Origin: Blastopirellula sediminis
GTDB lineage: Bacteria > Planctomycetota > Planctomycetia > Pirellulales > Pirellulaceae
Direction of reading: 5' to 3'
NCBI RefSeq assembly: GCF_020966755.1
Contig: NZ_JAJKFT010000004.1
Location: forward strand, 1,674,001 to 1,738,000
DNA: 64,000 nucleotides
The translations under genes and the position numbers were made by a program. Positions 9,140-18,905 of the stretch are shown in pieces (within the stretch, counting starts at the first letter, position 1; every line of letters begins with the position of its first letter). The notes under the pieces were generated by a model that did no database searches, was not told the origin of the DNA, and saw only the letters and a list, made by a program, of their open reading frames with translations.

Positions 9140-9400
9140 GCGAGCCGAGACGTCGTTCGCGTAGACTTTGCTATTGGTCATGGCGACATCGGTCGGCGAT
9201 TGCGGCCCGGCTTGTTTGAACTGCTCGACTACGATCGGAACGGGGCGCTGTCGCGGCGGGAACTGCGCTACGCTTGGAGACGCATCAAAGCGGCCGGCGC
9301 TGTGGAAGTTGGTGCGATCCAACCGGAGAAGTTGCCGCGACAACTCCACCTGACGGTCAGTCTGGGGCAGCCGTCGTCGCTGCTAATTTCTTACCGCTAG
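9140..9400 (+). pseudogene. Remnant of an EF-hand (dockerin-like) protein
   Basis: This open frame lies between stops and has no convincing start. It reads GLFELLDYDRNGALSRRELR, a near-canonical calcium-binding EF-hand loop, then YAWRRIKAAGAVE and EKLPRQLHLTVSLGQP. Planctomycete EF-hand proteins commonly pair loops with PRQ-LTLS-type segments like these. The second loop has lost its acidic residues, and no signal peptide or ribosome-binding site precedes it. I interpret it as a decayed fragment of a longer secreted protein. The rest of 9012-9670 shows no gene I can support. Confidence 0.4.
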
Positions 9401-9670
9401 CTCATGCACGCCGCTGGTAATTTGCCCGCTGTCGCTGCTGTGCTGTCGTCTATGCGGCAAATAGGTAATTGGCAGGTCGCGTTTCTAGATGCAGGCGTTA
9501 AAACCGGCAAAGATTCACGCGGTTTACTATCTTTTTGGGTGACTAGAGAAGATGGGAAGAAGGATCTCAAAGAGCTCGTTTTACTGGAAAAAGGGGGGAT
9601 AGATTGGCGAATTCTAATTCGTCGAAGCGGACCTCACCCCATATACGAAGTAGCGAATCGAGGAGCTGTC

Positions 9671-10627
9671 GTGCGTTGTACTGCTACCTTTACCCTGATC
9701 GCGCTCATCGCCCTCTCGTCGTTTGCAAGCGCGCAAGATTTTTGCGGCTGCGGAAACTTCGAAGATCCGACTCTCACCTTCTCAGGCGAAGCGCTGATGC
9801 TGTGGCGCGACCAGAACTACGCTGGTCCGTTGGTCTTCAACGAAACGACGATGGCGCCGGCGCTGACCGGGGACGACGTCAACTATGGCGGCGCTGGGGG
9901 CACCCGATTGACGCTCCACCGCGAGGTCCAAAATGGCTGGGCGTTTGAAGCGGTTTACTTTGGCATGAACGACTGGAGTTCCAACTACCTGGTAACCGGC
10001 AATAACAACATCAGTTTGCCGGGTGACGCAGGGATTGGAACCTTCGACTTTTTCGCCGCCGATGCGATGGGAGTCGCTCTGGGATCGAAGATTCAGAACG
10101 TCGAATTGAACGTCACCAAGACCGCGGGAAATCTTCAACTGCTGGCCGGGTTTCGCTTCTTTGGTCTGACGGAAGATCTCACGATCTCCTCCTATGACGC
10201 CGACACCTTCCTCAGCGACTATCGCGTCAAGGCCGACAATCACTTGTACGGCGGTCAGCTCGGCGCCCGTTATCACGAACAGTGGAATCGCTTGTCGCTG
10301 TATGGCGAAACGAAGCTCGGCATCTACGACAACTCGTCCGACAACTCGACCTTGTTCCGCGATTTGAACAACACGCTGGTGCTGCGTAATACTCGCAACA
10401 ATGCAAATTCGACGTCGTTCGTCGGCGAGCTCCGCTTCGGCGTCGACTACCTGTTGACCGAGCACCTGCATGCGACGCTCGGCTACAACATGCTGTGGGT
10501 GACCGACGTCGCCTTGGCGCCGTATCAGCTGGACTTCACCGATACGATGACGAGCAGCCAGTTTCTGGATGACTCGCACTCGGTCTTCTATCACGGTATC
10601 AACGTCGGCCTGGTCGCGACCTTCTAA
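9671..10627 (+). CDS. BBP7-like outer-membrane beta-barrel protein
   Basis: This 318-residue exported protein has a Sec signal peptide (MRCTATFTLIALIALSSFASA) followed by QDFCGCGNFED. Alternating hydrophobic and aromatic strands run to a C-terminal Phe (GINVGLVATF), as expected for an outer-membrane barrel. Examples are LQLLAGFRFFGLTEDLTIS, RLSLYGETKLGIYD and VGELRFGVDYLLTEHLHATL. The layout matches the planctomycete BBP7-type family. I choose GTG at 9671, preceded by GAGGAG at about the right distance; an 89-residue in-frame extension upstream is unlike the family and would bury the signal peptide. It could also be a generic porin-like protein. It is convergent with the giant gene at 10658. 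Confidence 0.85.
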   Translation: MRCTATFTLIALIALSSFASAQDFCGCGNFEDPTLTFSGEALMLWRDQNYAGPLVFNETTMAPALTGDDVNYGGAGGTRLTLHREVQNGWAFEAVYFGMNDWSSNYLVTGNNNISLPGDAGIGTFDFFAADAMGVALGSKIQNVELNVTKTAGNLQLLAGFRFFGLTEDLTISSYDADTFLSDYRVKADNHLYGGQLGARYHEQWNRLSLYGETKLGIYDNSSDNSTLFRDLNNTLVLRNTRNNANSTSFVGELRFGVDYLLTEHLHATLGYNMLWVTDVALAPYQLDFTDTMTSSQFLDDSHSVFYHGINVGLVATF

Positions 10628-10657
10628 GCCGATCGCAACAAACCATGCGACTGGCGA

Positions 10658-13600
10658 TTATCCGAGGAAATCGCCGGTCCATTCGTCGTCGGTTTCAAAG
10701 AAGCCGTCGTCGAAGAATTGGTCGATTGCGTCGTTCCACTCGAGCTTGCGAACGATCGACGAACGTCCGTCGGACAGTTGTCCGATGAAGAGTTCGTCAT
10801 CGCCGTCCCCGTCGGCGTCTTTGGTAACGCCGCTCAAGGGGCTCAATGCGTCGTCGCCGGTGTAGAGGGCGCCGAGCAGAATCGCCGTCGAGTTGGCCGG
10901 GATGTTCGCCGAGCCAGGGACGTACGACAGCAATGATCCGCCGCGGCGTCCGGCGAGGATCAAGATCTCGTCATAGCCGTCGCCGTCCAGGTCGCCGGTG
11001 GTAGTAGTGATTCCGCCGCGACCGTAGGCGGCGTCGACCTGAACCACGCCAAGTAGCGCGCCGGCTCCGCTGAAGATCGAGACGCCGGGATTACGACCGG
11101 TCCCTGTCGAAACGATAATCTCGTCCGTGAGGTCGCCGTTCAGGTCGCCGGTGCTGACGCGAACGCCGCCGCTGGCGTTCGGATCGAATCCGCTGTCGAA
11201 CGAACGGACCTTCTCAAAGTGATCGTCGACCCACTTCCAAATGGTGACCGCCTGACTGCCGCGTTCCATCGAGGTCGCAATTTCGACCATGCCGTCGCCG
11301 TCGAAGTCGCCGGCCGAGACGTAGACGCCGTAGGTATTCGACGGATCGCCGATGGTTTGCGAGATCGACATCGGTTCGCCATTGACGCCGTTGAAGACCT
11401 GAATCCGCGGAGCGAGATTGGCGCCGGAGACGGCGATGATTTCATCCAGGCCGTCGCAGTTCAGATCGGCCGTCGTCGTGCGAACGCCGCCGACCACGTG
11501 GTTCTTATTCGCTTCGATGATAATCGCCGACAGGAAACTGCTGATATCGATGACGTTGACCGAACCGTCGCGGTTGGCGTCGAGCCGCGGATCGTACTGC
11601 CCGGGTTGCTCGTCGAGATGATCGAGGAGGATCTGCAGATCCTTCGGCGAGACCATCCCGTCATTGTTGACGTCCAACCGCTCGAGCGACGCCGGCATCG
11701 CCCCCGGCTGGAAGACCGGATAGTCGAAGATGCTGAAGGCTTCGAGCGGCTCCGAGGAGAAGTTGGTGACGACGTCGGAATACTTCGTCAGCGTGGTAGG
11801 CGAAATGACGTCAATCAACGGTAGCGAATTGAAGCCGGCGTCGTCCGAAACGGTAAGCTTGTCGAGCAGATTGAACCGTTCAATGCTTTCGAATTGGACT
11901 TCTTTATGGGGCGCGTCGAACGTCCAGACCCCTTTGGTCTGACGACCGTTGACGATTTCGGTGAAGGTGATCTTGGGGCCGGTCACAGGGTTCAGATCGA
12001 CCGGGGGAAGGGGAGCGAGATCTAGCTCCAGGAAGTCGCCGCCGCCGGGAGGACAATCCTCCACGCCCGGTTCGTTCCCATCGACGTAGAAGACCGTGAA
12101 CTCGCTTGGCCGGACCGAGAAGCGATTGACTCCGTCGGTACCGTCGAGCCGGACGAATTCCATGGTCTCGTCAAAGTAAACGCCGGCGAACGTCCGATCG
12201 GGAGCGAAGTTCGTTTGCAGCCAAGTGACCGAATGGGGCTCCAAGCGATAGTCAAACCGCTCTTCGCCGTTGTCTCCCCCTTGGTCGTCGAGATAGATGC
12301 GGTCGCGTTGGTCGGGCTGGCCGTTGTCGTCGGCGCCGCCATGAATCGTCACTTTTCCTTGGTAGTTGTCGAGATCGCCGCTATGGAAGTTGAAGAAATC
12401 GTCGTCTCCTTCGCCGTTCAGAATCATCGCGAACGAAGTCGCCTTGACGTCGAACTTATCGACCTTGGAGCCGCCGGTAAGTTCTTCAAAGTTGGAGAAA
12501 ACAAGCGTTCGCGATTTCGCCTGGTAGGTAAAGCTGGGCGTTTGGGAATCGATCGTCCAAAGAGCCGTCGCGTCGATGCCGGTCAACTTGTCGGTGGTGG
12601 CGCTCGTGCTGCCGGCGATGGCGTTGATGTTCGCAAATCCCATTCCGATCGTTCCGCCGACGGTAGTTCCATCGAAGCCGTCAACGGAGCCGATGTCTGA
12701 GAGCCGAACGTCTTGTGCTCCGAGCGCGGTGAAGTCTAGGATGTCGGCGCCTGCTAGGCCTTCTATCTTTCCAGATAAGGAGCCGTTCGTTAGGAACTCA
12801 AACGTGTCGACCTTGGTTCCGCCAGTTAGATTCTCCACTTGCTCGAAGTTGAGCCCGCGTACTTGTCCTTGGTTCTTCTGCGAGATTTGCCAATCGGTAG
12901 CGGCATTTGGACCAACGATCTCATCGGTTCCTGCACCGCCAATAAATGCCATCACTGGAGATGGGTCAAGGCTCACTAGGCGTAGCGTATCTTCTTTAGA
13001 TCCGCCGTAAAGAGTCTCGAAGTTGCTGAACTCGAGAGTTCGACCAAGCGAAGAGTAAGAGTTGTTGACGATTGTCCAAGTTGCGACTTGATTAATTCCA
13101 CGGATGGAATCAGTGCCGGAACTGCTTCCGATTAATTCGTCGATGTTGAGGAATGTGCCTGCGTTGGCAGTAAAATTAAAGCCATCGACGGAACCGATGT
13201 TAGTGAGCACAACGGTCTGTCCATTCAAATTGCGTAAATCGGCCGTGTCCTTTCCTGAACCGCCGTTAAATTCGACCGCTGCACCATTGGAAAGTACAAT
13301 TCTGTCATCGTCTTCGTCGCCAAACGCCTTTACCGGCACGCCAACATCGTCAGTCACGAAAATGGAGTCATTTCCCTCCTGAGCGTATATGATTACGTCG
13401 CCATTTGGAGAGTAGTTGCCCTCAAAGTTTCCATTAATGGTCACGTCGATCCCACCCATCCCGCCCGGTTCTATCAGAATAACGTCGTTTGACGTCGTCC
13501 CACCGATTTGGAGGTCGAAAATGCTAGGATTATTGGGACGCGGAATCAGCGCGACGGCGCGGATTTCAATAGTGCTTGATTTGCTGTTGGCGCCATTGTC

Positions 13601-15097
13601 GTCATCGCGGACAGTCGCGGTTAAAGTATACGTCCCGTTCGCTTTGTATTTGTGAAATGGCGCTATGTTGAGACCCGCGATATCATTCGTTGGAGCGAAC
13701 GGAAGCACCGTGCCGTCGCCAAAATCCCACCTGACCTCATGCGTGTCGAGATAGCCGGGGTCGGTGAAGTTGGTGGAAACTCGAATCTGGTGACCACGCA
13801 CTCCAATAGGTGGATTCGTAACTGCGGTTACCGTCGGGGCGACATTATTGCTAGTGATCGTAAAATCTTGGAAACTTGACTTGCCGGTGCTGTCCGTCGC
13901 CCGAAAACGGAGCGTTACCGAACCATTGTCGCCAAGGGATAGACTAGCTGTCGGAGACGTTGCGTTGGCAATGTTACTGGTGGTTAGCGCTGCCAGATCT
14001 CCTGTGCTTGACCGCACGCTCCACTGGTAAGTTATCGTCTCGCCTGGATTGGGATCGTATGTGCCGCTTCCATCCAAGATCAGGGTCGTTCCCTCATCTA
14101 CTGTGGTGCCAGGCTGGATGTTTACGCCAAGAATCGGTGGCTGCGGAATCAAGCCATCAATGATGCGATTAAGCTCGGCAACTATTAAATCGTCATTGGG
14201 AAAGACGCCGTGCTGCAGATTGTTCGACCGACTCGTTGTGTAAGGCAGGTCTGGCAACGGGGGCGTTACTAGAATTACTTCGCAGTCGCCGAAGAGCGTA
14301 TCGAACGCGCTGCAACCATGAAATCGCGTATCGCCGTCCGCTTCCCTTGAGATGCTTTGTTCCTTCTGGTCCTGAATTCCAAAATCTTGCTGTATGTCTC
14401 CGTCATTCGCAAAGCTGCGATTGTCGGAAGAGCCGACGTCGAATGGAAACGGGCCGTTGGTCTGCCATCGATTGTAGAAGTATTTGACATTTGACGTGAC
14501 CGCACCGCGATCCGGCTGCGCTCGAAATCCTCCTGTTCCGACGCGGTCTAACGTAACTAATAGATCGATTTCGCGCTTGCCGTCTAGGTCCTGCGCGACT
14601 TGCAGTACGGAGTCAGCGCCAAAGCTGTGTCCGATTAGGATTATGACGTCATCGTCGTCGTAATCCGTTTCGAGTTTATCAGCGAGCGCATCAATAAACT
14701 GATCGTCAGTGGGTGGATCGGCAACTGCCAGGAGTCCGGCGATTATAGTGGTAGCTACGCCTCCTGTCAGATACGATGCGACTGCAGCAAGCAACGCGGT
14801 CCCGTCTCCAGGGTTACCGCTCTCTGTGGTCGGATCAGGGCTATTCCAGTTCGTCTCAAAAATATCGAGATTGAATGCACTGGTCGTTGAGGAAAGTTCA
14901 TTCTGTCGGTCAATCAAGTGGTTCCACGTTCCAACTGGGATGGCTTCGCCACCGTATCCATTTACAAAGAATGCTGCGACGGTTCCGGCCAACATCCGGC
15001 GATCTTCCAACAGTTCAACATTCTTTGTTTTCTTCGAAATTGCAGCGGCTCGGTCTTTTTTCGATTTCTTAGTTCGATTTTGGCGGTGCGGAGTCAT
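10658..15097 (-). CDS. Giant secreted protein: LEPR-XLL-like, hydrolase-like, PKD, dockerin and FG-GAP modules
   Basis: This 1479-residue surface or secreted protein begins with a basic N-terminus and VELLEDRRMLAG (residues 27-38), the planctomycete LEPR-XLL-type export motif. Residues about 40-310 look like an alpha/beta-hydrolase with IGHSFGAD near residue 155 (a GxSxG nucleophile elbow). Two PKD-type domains follow, about 325-420 and 425-515 (HEVRWDFGDGT). Then comes a repetitive region with recurring WTI...RTLEFSNFE.L.GGSK.D units. Dockerin/EF-hand loops (VNNDGMVSPKDL; ANRDGSVNVIDI) and about five FG-GAP/integrin-like calcium loops (DLDGDGYDEILI) close the protein. A catalytic Asp/His is not assigned, so lipase activity is speculative. 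Base composition changes along the gene (see findings). It is isolated, without operon partners. Confidence 0.9.
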   Translation of the reverse strand: MTPHRQNRTKKSKKDRAAAISKKTKNVELLEDRRMLAGTVAAFFVNGYGGEAIPVGTWNHLIDRQNELSSTTSAFNLDIFETNWNSPDPTTESGNPGDGTALLAAVASYLTGGVATTIIAGLLAVADPPTDDQFIDALADKLETDYDDDDVIILIGHSFGADSVLQVAQDLDGKREIDLLVTLDRVGTGGFRAQPDRGAVTSNVKYFYNRWQTNGPFPFDVGSSDNRSFANDGDIQQDFGIQDQKEQSISREADGDTRFHGCSAFDTLFGDCEVILVTPPLPDLPYTTSRSNNLQHGVFPNDDLIVAELNRIIDGLIPQPPILGVNIQPGTTVDEGTTLILDGSGTYDPNPGETITYQWSVRSSTGDLAALTTSNIANATSPTASLSLGDNGSVTLRFRATDSTGKSSFQDFTITSNNVAPTVTAVTNPPIGVRGHQIRVSTNFTDPGYLDTHEVRWDFGDGTVLPFAPTNDIAGLNIAPFHKYKANGTYTLTATVRDDDNGANSKSSTIEIRAVALIPRPNNPSIFDLQIGGTTSNDVILIEPGGMGGIDVTINGNFEGNYSPNGDVIIYAQEGNDSIFVTDDVGVPVKAFGDEDDDRIVLSNGAAVEFNGGSGKDTADLRNLNGQTVVLTNIGSVDGFNFTANAGTFLNIDELIGSSSGTDSIRGINQVATWTIVNNSYSSLGRTLEFSNFETLYGGSKEDTLRLVSLDPSPVMAFIGGAGTDEIVGPNAATDWQISQKNQGQVRGLNFEQVENLTGGTKVDTFEFLTNGSLSGKIEGLAGADILDFTALGAQDVRLSDIGSVDGFDGTTVGGTIGMGFANINAIAGSTSATTDKLTGIDATALWTIDSQTPSFTYQAKSRTLVFSNFEELTGGSKVDKFDVKATSFAMILNGEGDDDFFNFHSGDLDNYQGKVTIHGGADDNGQPDQRDRIYLDDQGGDNGEERFDYRLEPHSVTWLQTNFAPDRTFAGVYFDETMEFVRLDGTDGVNRFSVRPSEFTVFYVDGNEPGVEDCPPGGGDFLELDLAPLPPVDLNPVTGPKITFTEIVNGRQTKGVWTFDAPHKEVQFESIERFNLLDKLTVSDDAGFNSLPLIDVISPTTLTKYSDVVTNFSSEPLEAFSIFDYPVFQPGAMPASLERLDVNNDGMVSPKDLQILLDHLDEQPGQYDPRLDANRDGSVNVIDISSFLSAIIIEANKNHVVGGVRTTTADLNCDGLDEIIAVSGANLAPRIQVFNGVNGEPMSISQTIGDPSNTYGVYVSAGDFDGDGMVEIATSMERGSQAVTIWKWVDDHFEKVRSFDSGFDPNASGGVRVSTGDLNGDLTDEIIVSTGTGRNPGVSIFSGAGALLGVVQVDAAYGRGGITTTTGDLDGDGYDEILILAGRRGGSLLSYVPGSANIPANSTAILLGALYTGDDALSPLSGVTKDADGDGDDELFIGQLSDGRSSIVRKLEWNDAIDQFFDDGFFETDDEWTGDFLG

Positions 15098-15453
15098 CAG
15101 ATGCTGGACCTTGTATGCCGGGTGGAGAGGCAGAGAGAGCCGCGGGAGAATCCAATAGTTGGGTGTTGGTCTAAGGGAGAGGCGACGCTGGAATTAAAAA
15201 CCCAGCCCATCGCTCACCTAGGTGATCTTAACTTCCCTCATAAGATTGCCTATTTTGTCAACTTGTGCCTAGATTAACGGTCGTGACGCCCCTGTCAACC
15301 GATTTTTCCCCTGGAATGGAGGGTTTGGTCAAGAAACCCATGGAGATCGGTTTATCTATCAGGGGGTTTGCAACATCCACCTAAAAGAGGTGATTTTGCC
15401 GGCGGAAGAGAATCCGATCACGACGCAAAACCGATCGACTGCATGGCCGTCCT
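15098..15453. other. Gene-free region upstream of the giant secreted protein
   Basis: About 355 bp separates the end of the ABC-permease gene from the start of the giant gene, both on the minus strand. It is visibly more AT-rich than its flanks. It holds a perfect 12-bp palindrome TCACCTAGGTGA at 15213-15224 and a short hairpin CACCTAAAAGAGGTG near 15377-15391 that could end the ABC operon. The two TTGACA hexamers (minus strand) are discussed in the promoter entry. No RNA gene was recognised. Confidence 0.5.
15271..15298 (-). promoter_or_regulatory. Possible sigma-70 promoter for the giant secreted protein
   Basis: On the minus strand a perfect -35 hexamer TTGACA (15298-15293) is followed after 16 nt by TAATCT (15276-15271), a weak -10. 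A second TTGACA lies at 15261-15256 without a convincing -10. The leader would be about 170 nt. Support is positional only. Confidence 0.3.
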
Positions 15454-16593
15454 TTAGCCGTGTCGGAGTGCCGGAACGACCTCGGTTGTCGCCGCTTGCC
15501 AGGCCGGGGCGACGCCGGCGATGAGGCCGGCGGCGATGGCGATGAGTACGCCTTGGAGGGCGAGCGATAGAGATGGCGTGAACGCGACGGCGACGGCTTC
15601 GGCGGCTACCGATAGGTGGCCGAAGTAGAGCGTGATCATGGCGATGATGACGCCGACGGTTCCGCCGACGAAGCTGAGGATCGCACTTTCGGAGAGGACG
15701 AGCGAGAAGATCCGCATCGTGCTGAAGCCGAGCGTTTGCAGCACCGCATATTCCTGCACGCGGTCTTGGACCGCCATTACCGTCGTGGTGGCGACCAACG
15801 CCAGGACGAGTCCGACGCACGCGAGGCCGAGGTACTGCGCCATCTCAATCAACTGTGTGAGATCGCCAAGGCTCTTCGCTTGGAAAACTCCTTTTGACCG
15901 GGTATCGGTTTCGACGGGGCCGCCGCGGAAGAGGTCGTCGATCGCTGCGCAGACGGCGCTCGGATCGGCGCCTTCGATCAGCGCGACTTCGTGTTGGGTG
16001 ACGGTACCGACCAGGTTCAGACCTTTGCCGCGCTGGAGAAACTCGAGATGCGAATAGATGTAGTTTTCTTCAGCCGGATCTTCGGCGGTGAAGATGCCGG
16101 CGATGTTGACCGACAAGTCGCCGATCGAAAACTTCTCGCCGACGTTGATTCCACGGCGACGTGCGACTGCGGCGCCGACGACGGCGGCGTCCTGATGCGT
16201 CTCAAACTCACTCCAGCTTCCTTCAACGAGTTCGAATTTGCGAGCGGCTCGCAGCTTGGCGGGGGGAAGTCCGTAGAAGACGATGACGTCGAGACTGGCC
16301 CGGCAGTTGTTGGTGAAGACCTGGATCGGAGTGACGTCGCGGACGCCGGGGAGTTTGGTGATCTTTTGTTCGTAGTCTTGCGGCAGATGGCTGGTCGCGG
16401 GGCAGAACTTGTTGGCCTGGAAGACGATCAGGGCGCCTTTTTCATCCTGGCGTCGCTTCAGGTCATTCATCCCTTCGCGGATCGCGCCGACGAAACAGAA
16501 GACGAAGATTGCCACGGCCGAACCGCTGACCGTCAGGATGGTCCGCGAGCGGTGTCGCCAAAGCGTTTTCAGGGTGTACCGCAGGAATTTCAT
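15454..16593 (-). CDS. ABC transporter permease, FtsX/MacB type
   Basis: This 379-residue inner-membrane permease has the MacB/FtsX topology. One N-terminal transmembrane helix (about 17-38) is followed by a large periplasmic domain (about 40-250), then three C-terminal helices (LACVGLVLALVATTTVMAV; ILSFVGGTVGVIIAMITLYFG; LALQGVLIAIAAGLIAGV). The cytoplasmic coupling segment VLQTLGFSTMRIFSLVLSES is typical. It is the last gene of a minus-strand operon, 12 bp after the ATPase. Inferred role: mechanotransmission-type export or lipoprotein/lipid handling rather than import. The substrate is not indicated. Confidence 0.9.
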   Translation of the reverse strand: MKFLRYTLKTLWRHRSRTILTVSGSAVAIFVFCFVGAIREGMNDLKRRQDEKGALIVFQANKFCPATSHLPQDYEQKITKLPGVRDVTPIQVFTNNCRASLDVIVFYGLPPAKLRAARKFELVEGSWSEFETHQDAAVVGAAVARRRGINVGEKFSIGDLSVNIAGIFTAEDPAEENYIYSHLEFLQRGKGLNLVGTVTQHEVALIEGADPSAVCAAIDDLFRGGPVETDTRSKGVFQAKSLGDLTQLIEMAQYLGLACVGLVLALVATTTVMAVQDRVQEYAVLQTLGFSTMRIFSLVLSESAILSFVGGTVGVIIAMITLYFGHLSVAAEAVAVAFTPSLSLALQGVLIAIAAGLIAGVAPAWQAATTEVVPALRHG

Positions 16594-16605
16594 CAGCCGT
16601 ACCTT

Positions 16606-17301
16606 CTAACTGTTGGCCTGGGCCGGAGTCGTTTCGACCAGTTTGCCCCGATCGAGACGGAACTGCCGTTTCGCCGTTTCCGCCGCTTCCTGGTCGTGCG
16701 TCACCATCAGCAGCGTCACGCCGAGCTGCTCGTTCAGTTCGCGCAGCAGTTGCAGGATTTGCTCGGAATTGGTCGGATCGAGATCGCCGGTCGGTTCGTC
16801 GGCGACGACCACTTTGGGATGAGCGACGATCGCCCGGGCGATGCCGACCCGCTGCTCTTGACCGCCAGAGAGTTGCCGCGGGTAGTGATTCGCCCGATCG
16901 AGCAAGTCGACCGCCCCAAGGGCAATTTCCACGCGGCGATGCCGTTCTTTGCGGGACATCGGTAGCAGGAGCAAGGGGAGCTCGACATTTTCAAACGCCG
17001 TCAGAACGGGGATCAAGTTGTGCGTTTGGAAGATATAACCCATGTTCGCGGCTCGCCACGCGGCGAGCCTGGTCCGGGACAATCGCGTGATCTCGACGCC
17101 GCCGACATGAATCGAACCGGAGTCTGGCCGATCGATGCTGGCGACCAGGTTGAGCAGCGTCGACTTGCCTGTGCCGCTCGACCCCATCAACGACAGGAAT
17201 TCTCCTTCGTCGATGTCGAGCGACAGATCGTCAAGCGGCGTGATGGTTTCTTCGCCTTGGCGATAACGTTTGGTGACGTTGCGAATTTCAACCAGGGGCA
17301 T
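16606..17301 (-). CDS. ABC transporter ATP-binding protein, LolD/MacB type
   Basis: This 231-residue ATPase has all motifs: Walker [10 protein letters not shown] near residue 40, Q-loop FQTHNLIP, signature [15 protein letters not shown], Walker [13 protein letters not shown] and the H-loop VTHD. Sequence type and length match the LolD/MacB/FtsE group that works with FtsX-like permeases. Its ATG overlaps the stop of the upstream HlyD-type gene by one base (TAATG). It is the only ATPase in the operon and presumably energises both permeases, those at 15454 and 19483. Confidence 0.95.
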   Translation of the reverse strand: MPLVEIRNVTKRYRQGEETITPLDDLSLDIDEGEFLSLMGSSGTGKSTLLNLVASIDRPDSGSIHVGGVEITRLSRTRLAAWRAANMGYIFQTHNLIPVLTAFENVELPLLLLPMSRKERHRRVEIALGAVDLLDRANHYPRQLSGGQEQRVGIARAIVAHPKVVVADEPTGDLDPTNSEQILQLLRELNEQLGVTLLMVTHDQEAAETAKRQFRLDRGKLVETTPAQANS

Positions 17302-18893
17302 TACGAATTTCCTGCGCTGGGTAGCCGCGAAAGTTGCGAGCGTTGGGGAGAAGCGTTGGCTGCGGGGGAGGCATCTTCCTGGACGACGATGCGGTCTCCC
17401 TCGGCAAGCGGCCTTACCGCGGAGGTGATTACCCGGCTGGTGACGTTCAGGCCGTCGGCGATTTCGACCAGGTCGTCGACCTTTGCGCCGGTCTTGATCG
17501 CTTGCCGAACGGCGCGGCGATCGCTTTGATCGGCCAGCCAGACGAAGTCGCCGAGTCCTGACGTATGAATCGCCGTCGCCGGGATGAGCAACTGCCGCTG
17601 CTGGTTCGGTTCGGTCGAAGCGACCTGGTGCTGCGGTTCGAGGAAGGTGACGTCGACCAGCATCTCCGGTTTAAAGAAGGGAGGCGGATTGTCGAGCGCC
17701 ACCTTCACCTGCAGCGTGTTTTTCTGAATGTCGGCTTCCGAACTGATGTAGAGGACTTGACCCGTCAGCGGTGCTGAAAGCGCCGGATTGTTGATTTCGA
17801 CCGACTGACGCAACGAGACGTGCGGCACGTCTTCGAAGCGAACGTCGACCCGTACTTGCAGCTTGTCCGGCTGATACATGGTGACGATGGTGCTGCCGTC
17901 GTAGCCGACCGAGCGGGTCAAATCTCCACCAACCTTGGCGCCAGGGTGGCCGATCAGTTGGTAGATCCGACCGGTTACCGGCGCCGAGATCGTCATCCGG
18001 TCGAGACGCAACTGCGCCTCGGCCATTTGCACTTTGGCTTGCGCAACGCGGGCCTCGGCCGCTTTCAGACGGGCGGTCGATTCGCCGACCGCTTTCTTCT
18101 CGTCGGTCAGCAGTTCGAGTTGCCGCTTGATCGCGTCGCGGCGTTGACGGAGCGCCGTTTGTTGACTCTCGAGCGCCGATTGCCGTTGCTGCAGCTCTCT
18201 GACGAGCGCATCGGCGGCGTCGAACTCCGACTTGGCGGCGTCGACCTCGCGCGCGGCGATGGAGGTGCGAATCCGCTCTTTGCTTTCAAAGTCAATCTGG
18301 GCGTACTCGCGCCGGGCGATCGCGCGGGTTGTCTCGAAGGGAAGGTTCTTGAGCAGCGTTTCGAGTTGGGCGAGCATCGCTTCTGAGTCCCCGAGAATCG
18401 CTTCGAGGTGAACCGGCTCTTCGAGTCGCGTATTGGCGGCGACAAGATTCGACTTCGCTTCGTCCATTTCCGCTTCGCGCAGCTTGACGTCGGCTTCGGC
18501 TCTTTCGAGGGCAAGCTGCGCATCTTCGACGACCAGCTTGGCGATCGGTTCCCCCTTCCTAATCGGTTGATCGTCGACGACCAGCAGCGACTCGACGATT
18601 CCGGGCGCCAGGGCGGCGACCCGGATCGGCGTTGGTCGCGGCTCAATCCAGCCGGCCGCTTGGAACAACGGGCTGCCGCCGCGCTGCTGGGCGGAGCGAA
18701 CCGAGATCACCGGCGATACGGTCACCGCCGTGGGAGGAAAGGCGAAATCGCGCAGCGACCAGGCGACAAGCGCGAGAAAGCCGGCGGCGATAGCGCCTGG
18801 GATGACGTATCTGGTCAGAAGGCGACGCCGCGGCGCAATGGTAGTTGCGCCGCGATCAATCGCCAACTGCCGAAGATCGACGGAAGAGTTCAT
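17301..18893 (-). CDS. HlyD/MacA-type periplasmic adaptor protein
   Basis: This 530-residue membrane-fusion protein has an N-terminal transmembrane anchor at about residues 30-50. A biotinyl-lipoyl-like half follows ([20 protein letters not shown]), then a long alpha-helical coiled coil around residues 115-310, rich in Ala/Glu/Arg heptads. The second lipoyl half is [19 protein letters not shown]. Beta-barrel and membrane-proximal domains follow ([29 protein letters not shown]). The coiled coil is long, as in adaptors that reach an outer-membrane channel, but no TolC homologue is in the window. It is coupled to the ATPase downstream and sits 12 bp after a lipoprotein gene. Inferred role: linking the permeases to export across the envelope. 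Confidence 0.92.
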   Translation of the reverse strand: MNSSVDLRQLAIDRGATTIAPRRRLLTRYVIPGAIAAGFLALVAWSLRDFAFPPTAVTVSPVISVRSAQQRGGSPLFQAAGWIEPRPTPIRVAALAPGIVESLLVVDDQPIRKGEPIAKLVVEDAQLALERAEADVKLREAEMDEAKSNLVAANTRLEEPVHLEAILGDSEAMLAQLETLLKNLPFETTRAIARREYAQIDFESKERIRTSIAAREVDAAKSEFDAADALVRELQQRQSALESQQTALRQRRDAIKRQLELLTDEKKAVGESTARLKAAEARVAQAKVQMAEAQLRLDRMTISAPVTGRIYQLIGHPGAKVGGDLTRSVGYDGSTIVTMYQPDKLQVRVDVRFEDVPHVSLRQSVEINNPALSAPLTGQVLYISSEADIQKNTLQVKVALDNPPPFFKPEMLVDVTFLEPQHQVASTEPNQQRQLLIPATAIHTSGLGDFVWLADQSDRRAVRQAIKTGAKVDDLVEIADGLNVTSRVITSAVRPLAEGDRIVVQEDASPAANASPQRSQLSRLPSAGNS

Positions 18894-18905
18894 CGGAACG
18901 TCTCG

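Noticed and set aside
9404-9670. 89-residue N-terminal extension in frame with the barrel protein at 9671
   Set aside because: It would bury the signal peptide, has no family resemblance, and a well-placed GAGGAG precedes GTG 9671.
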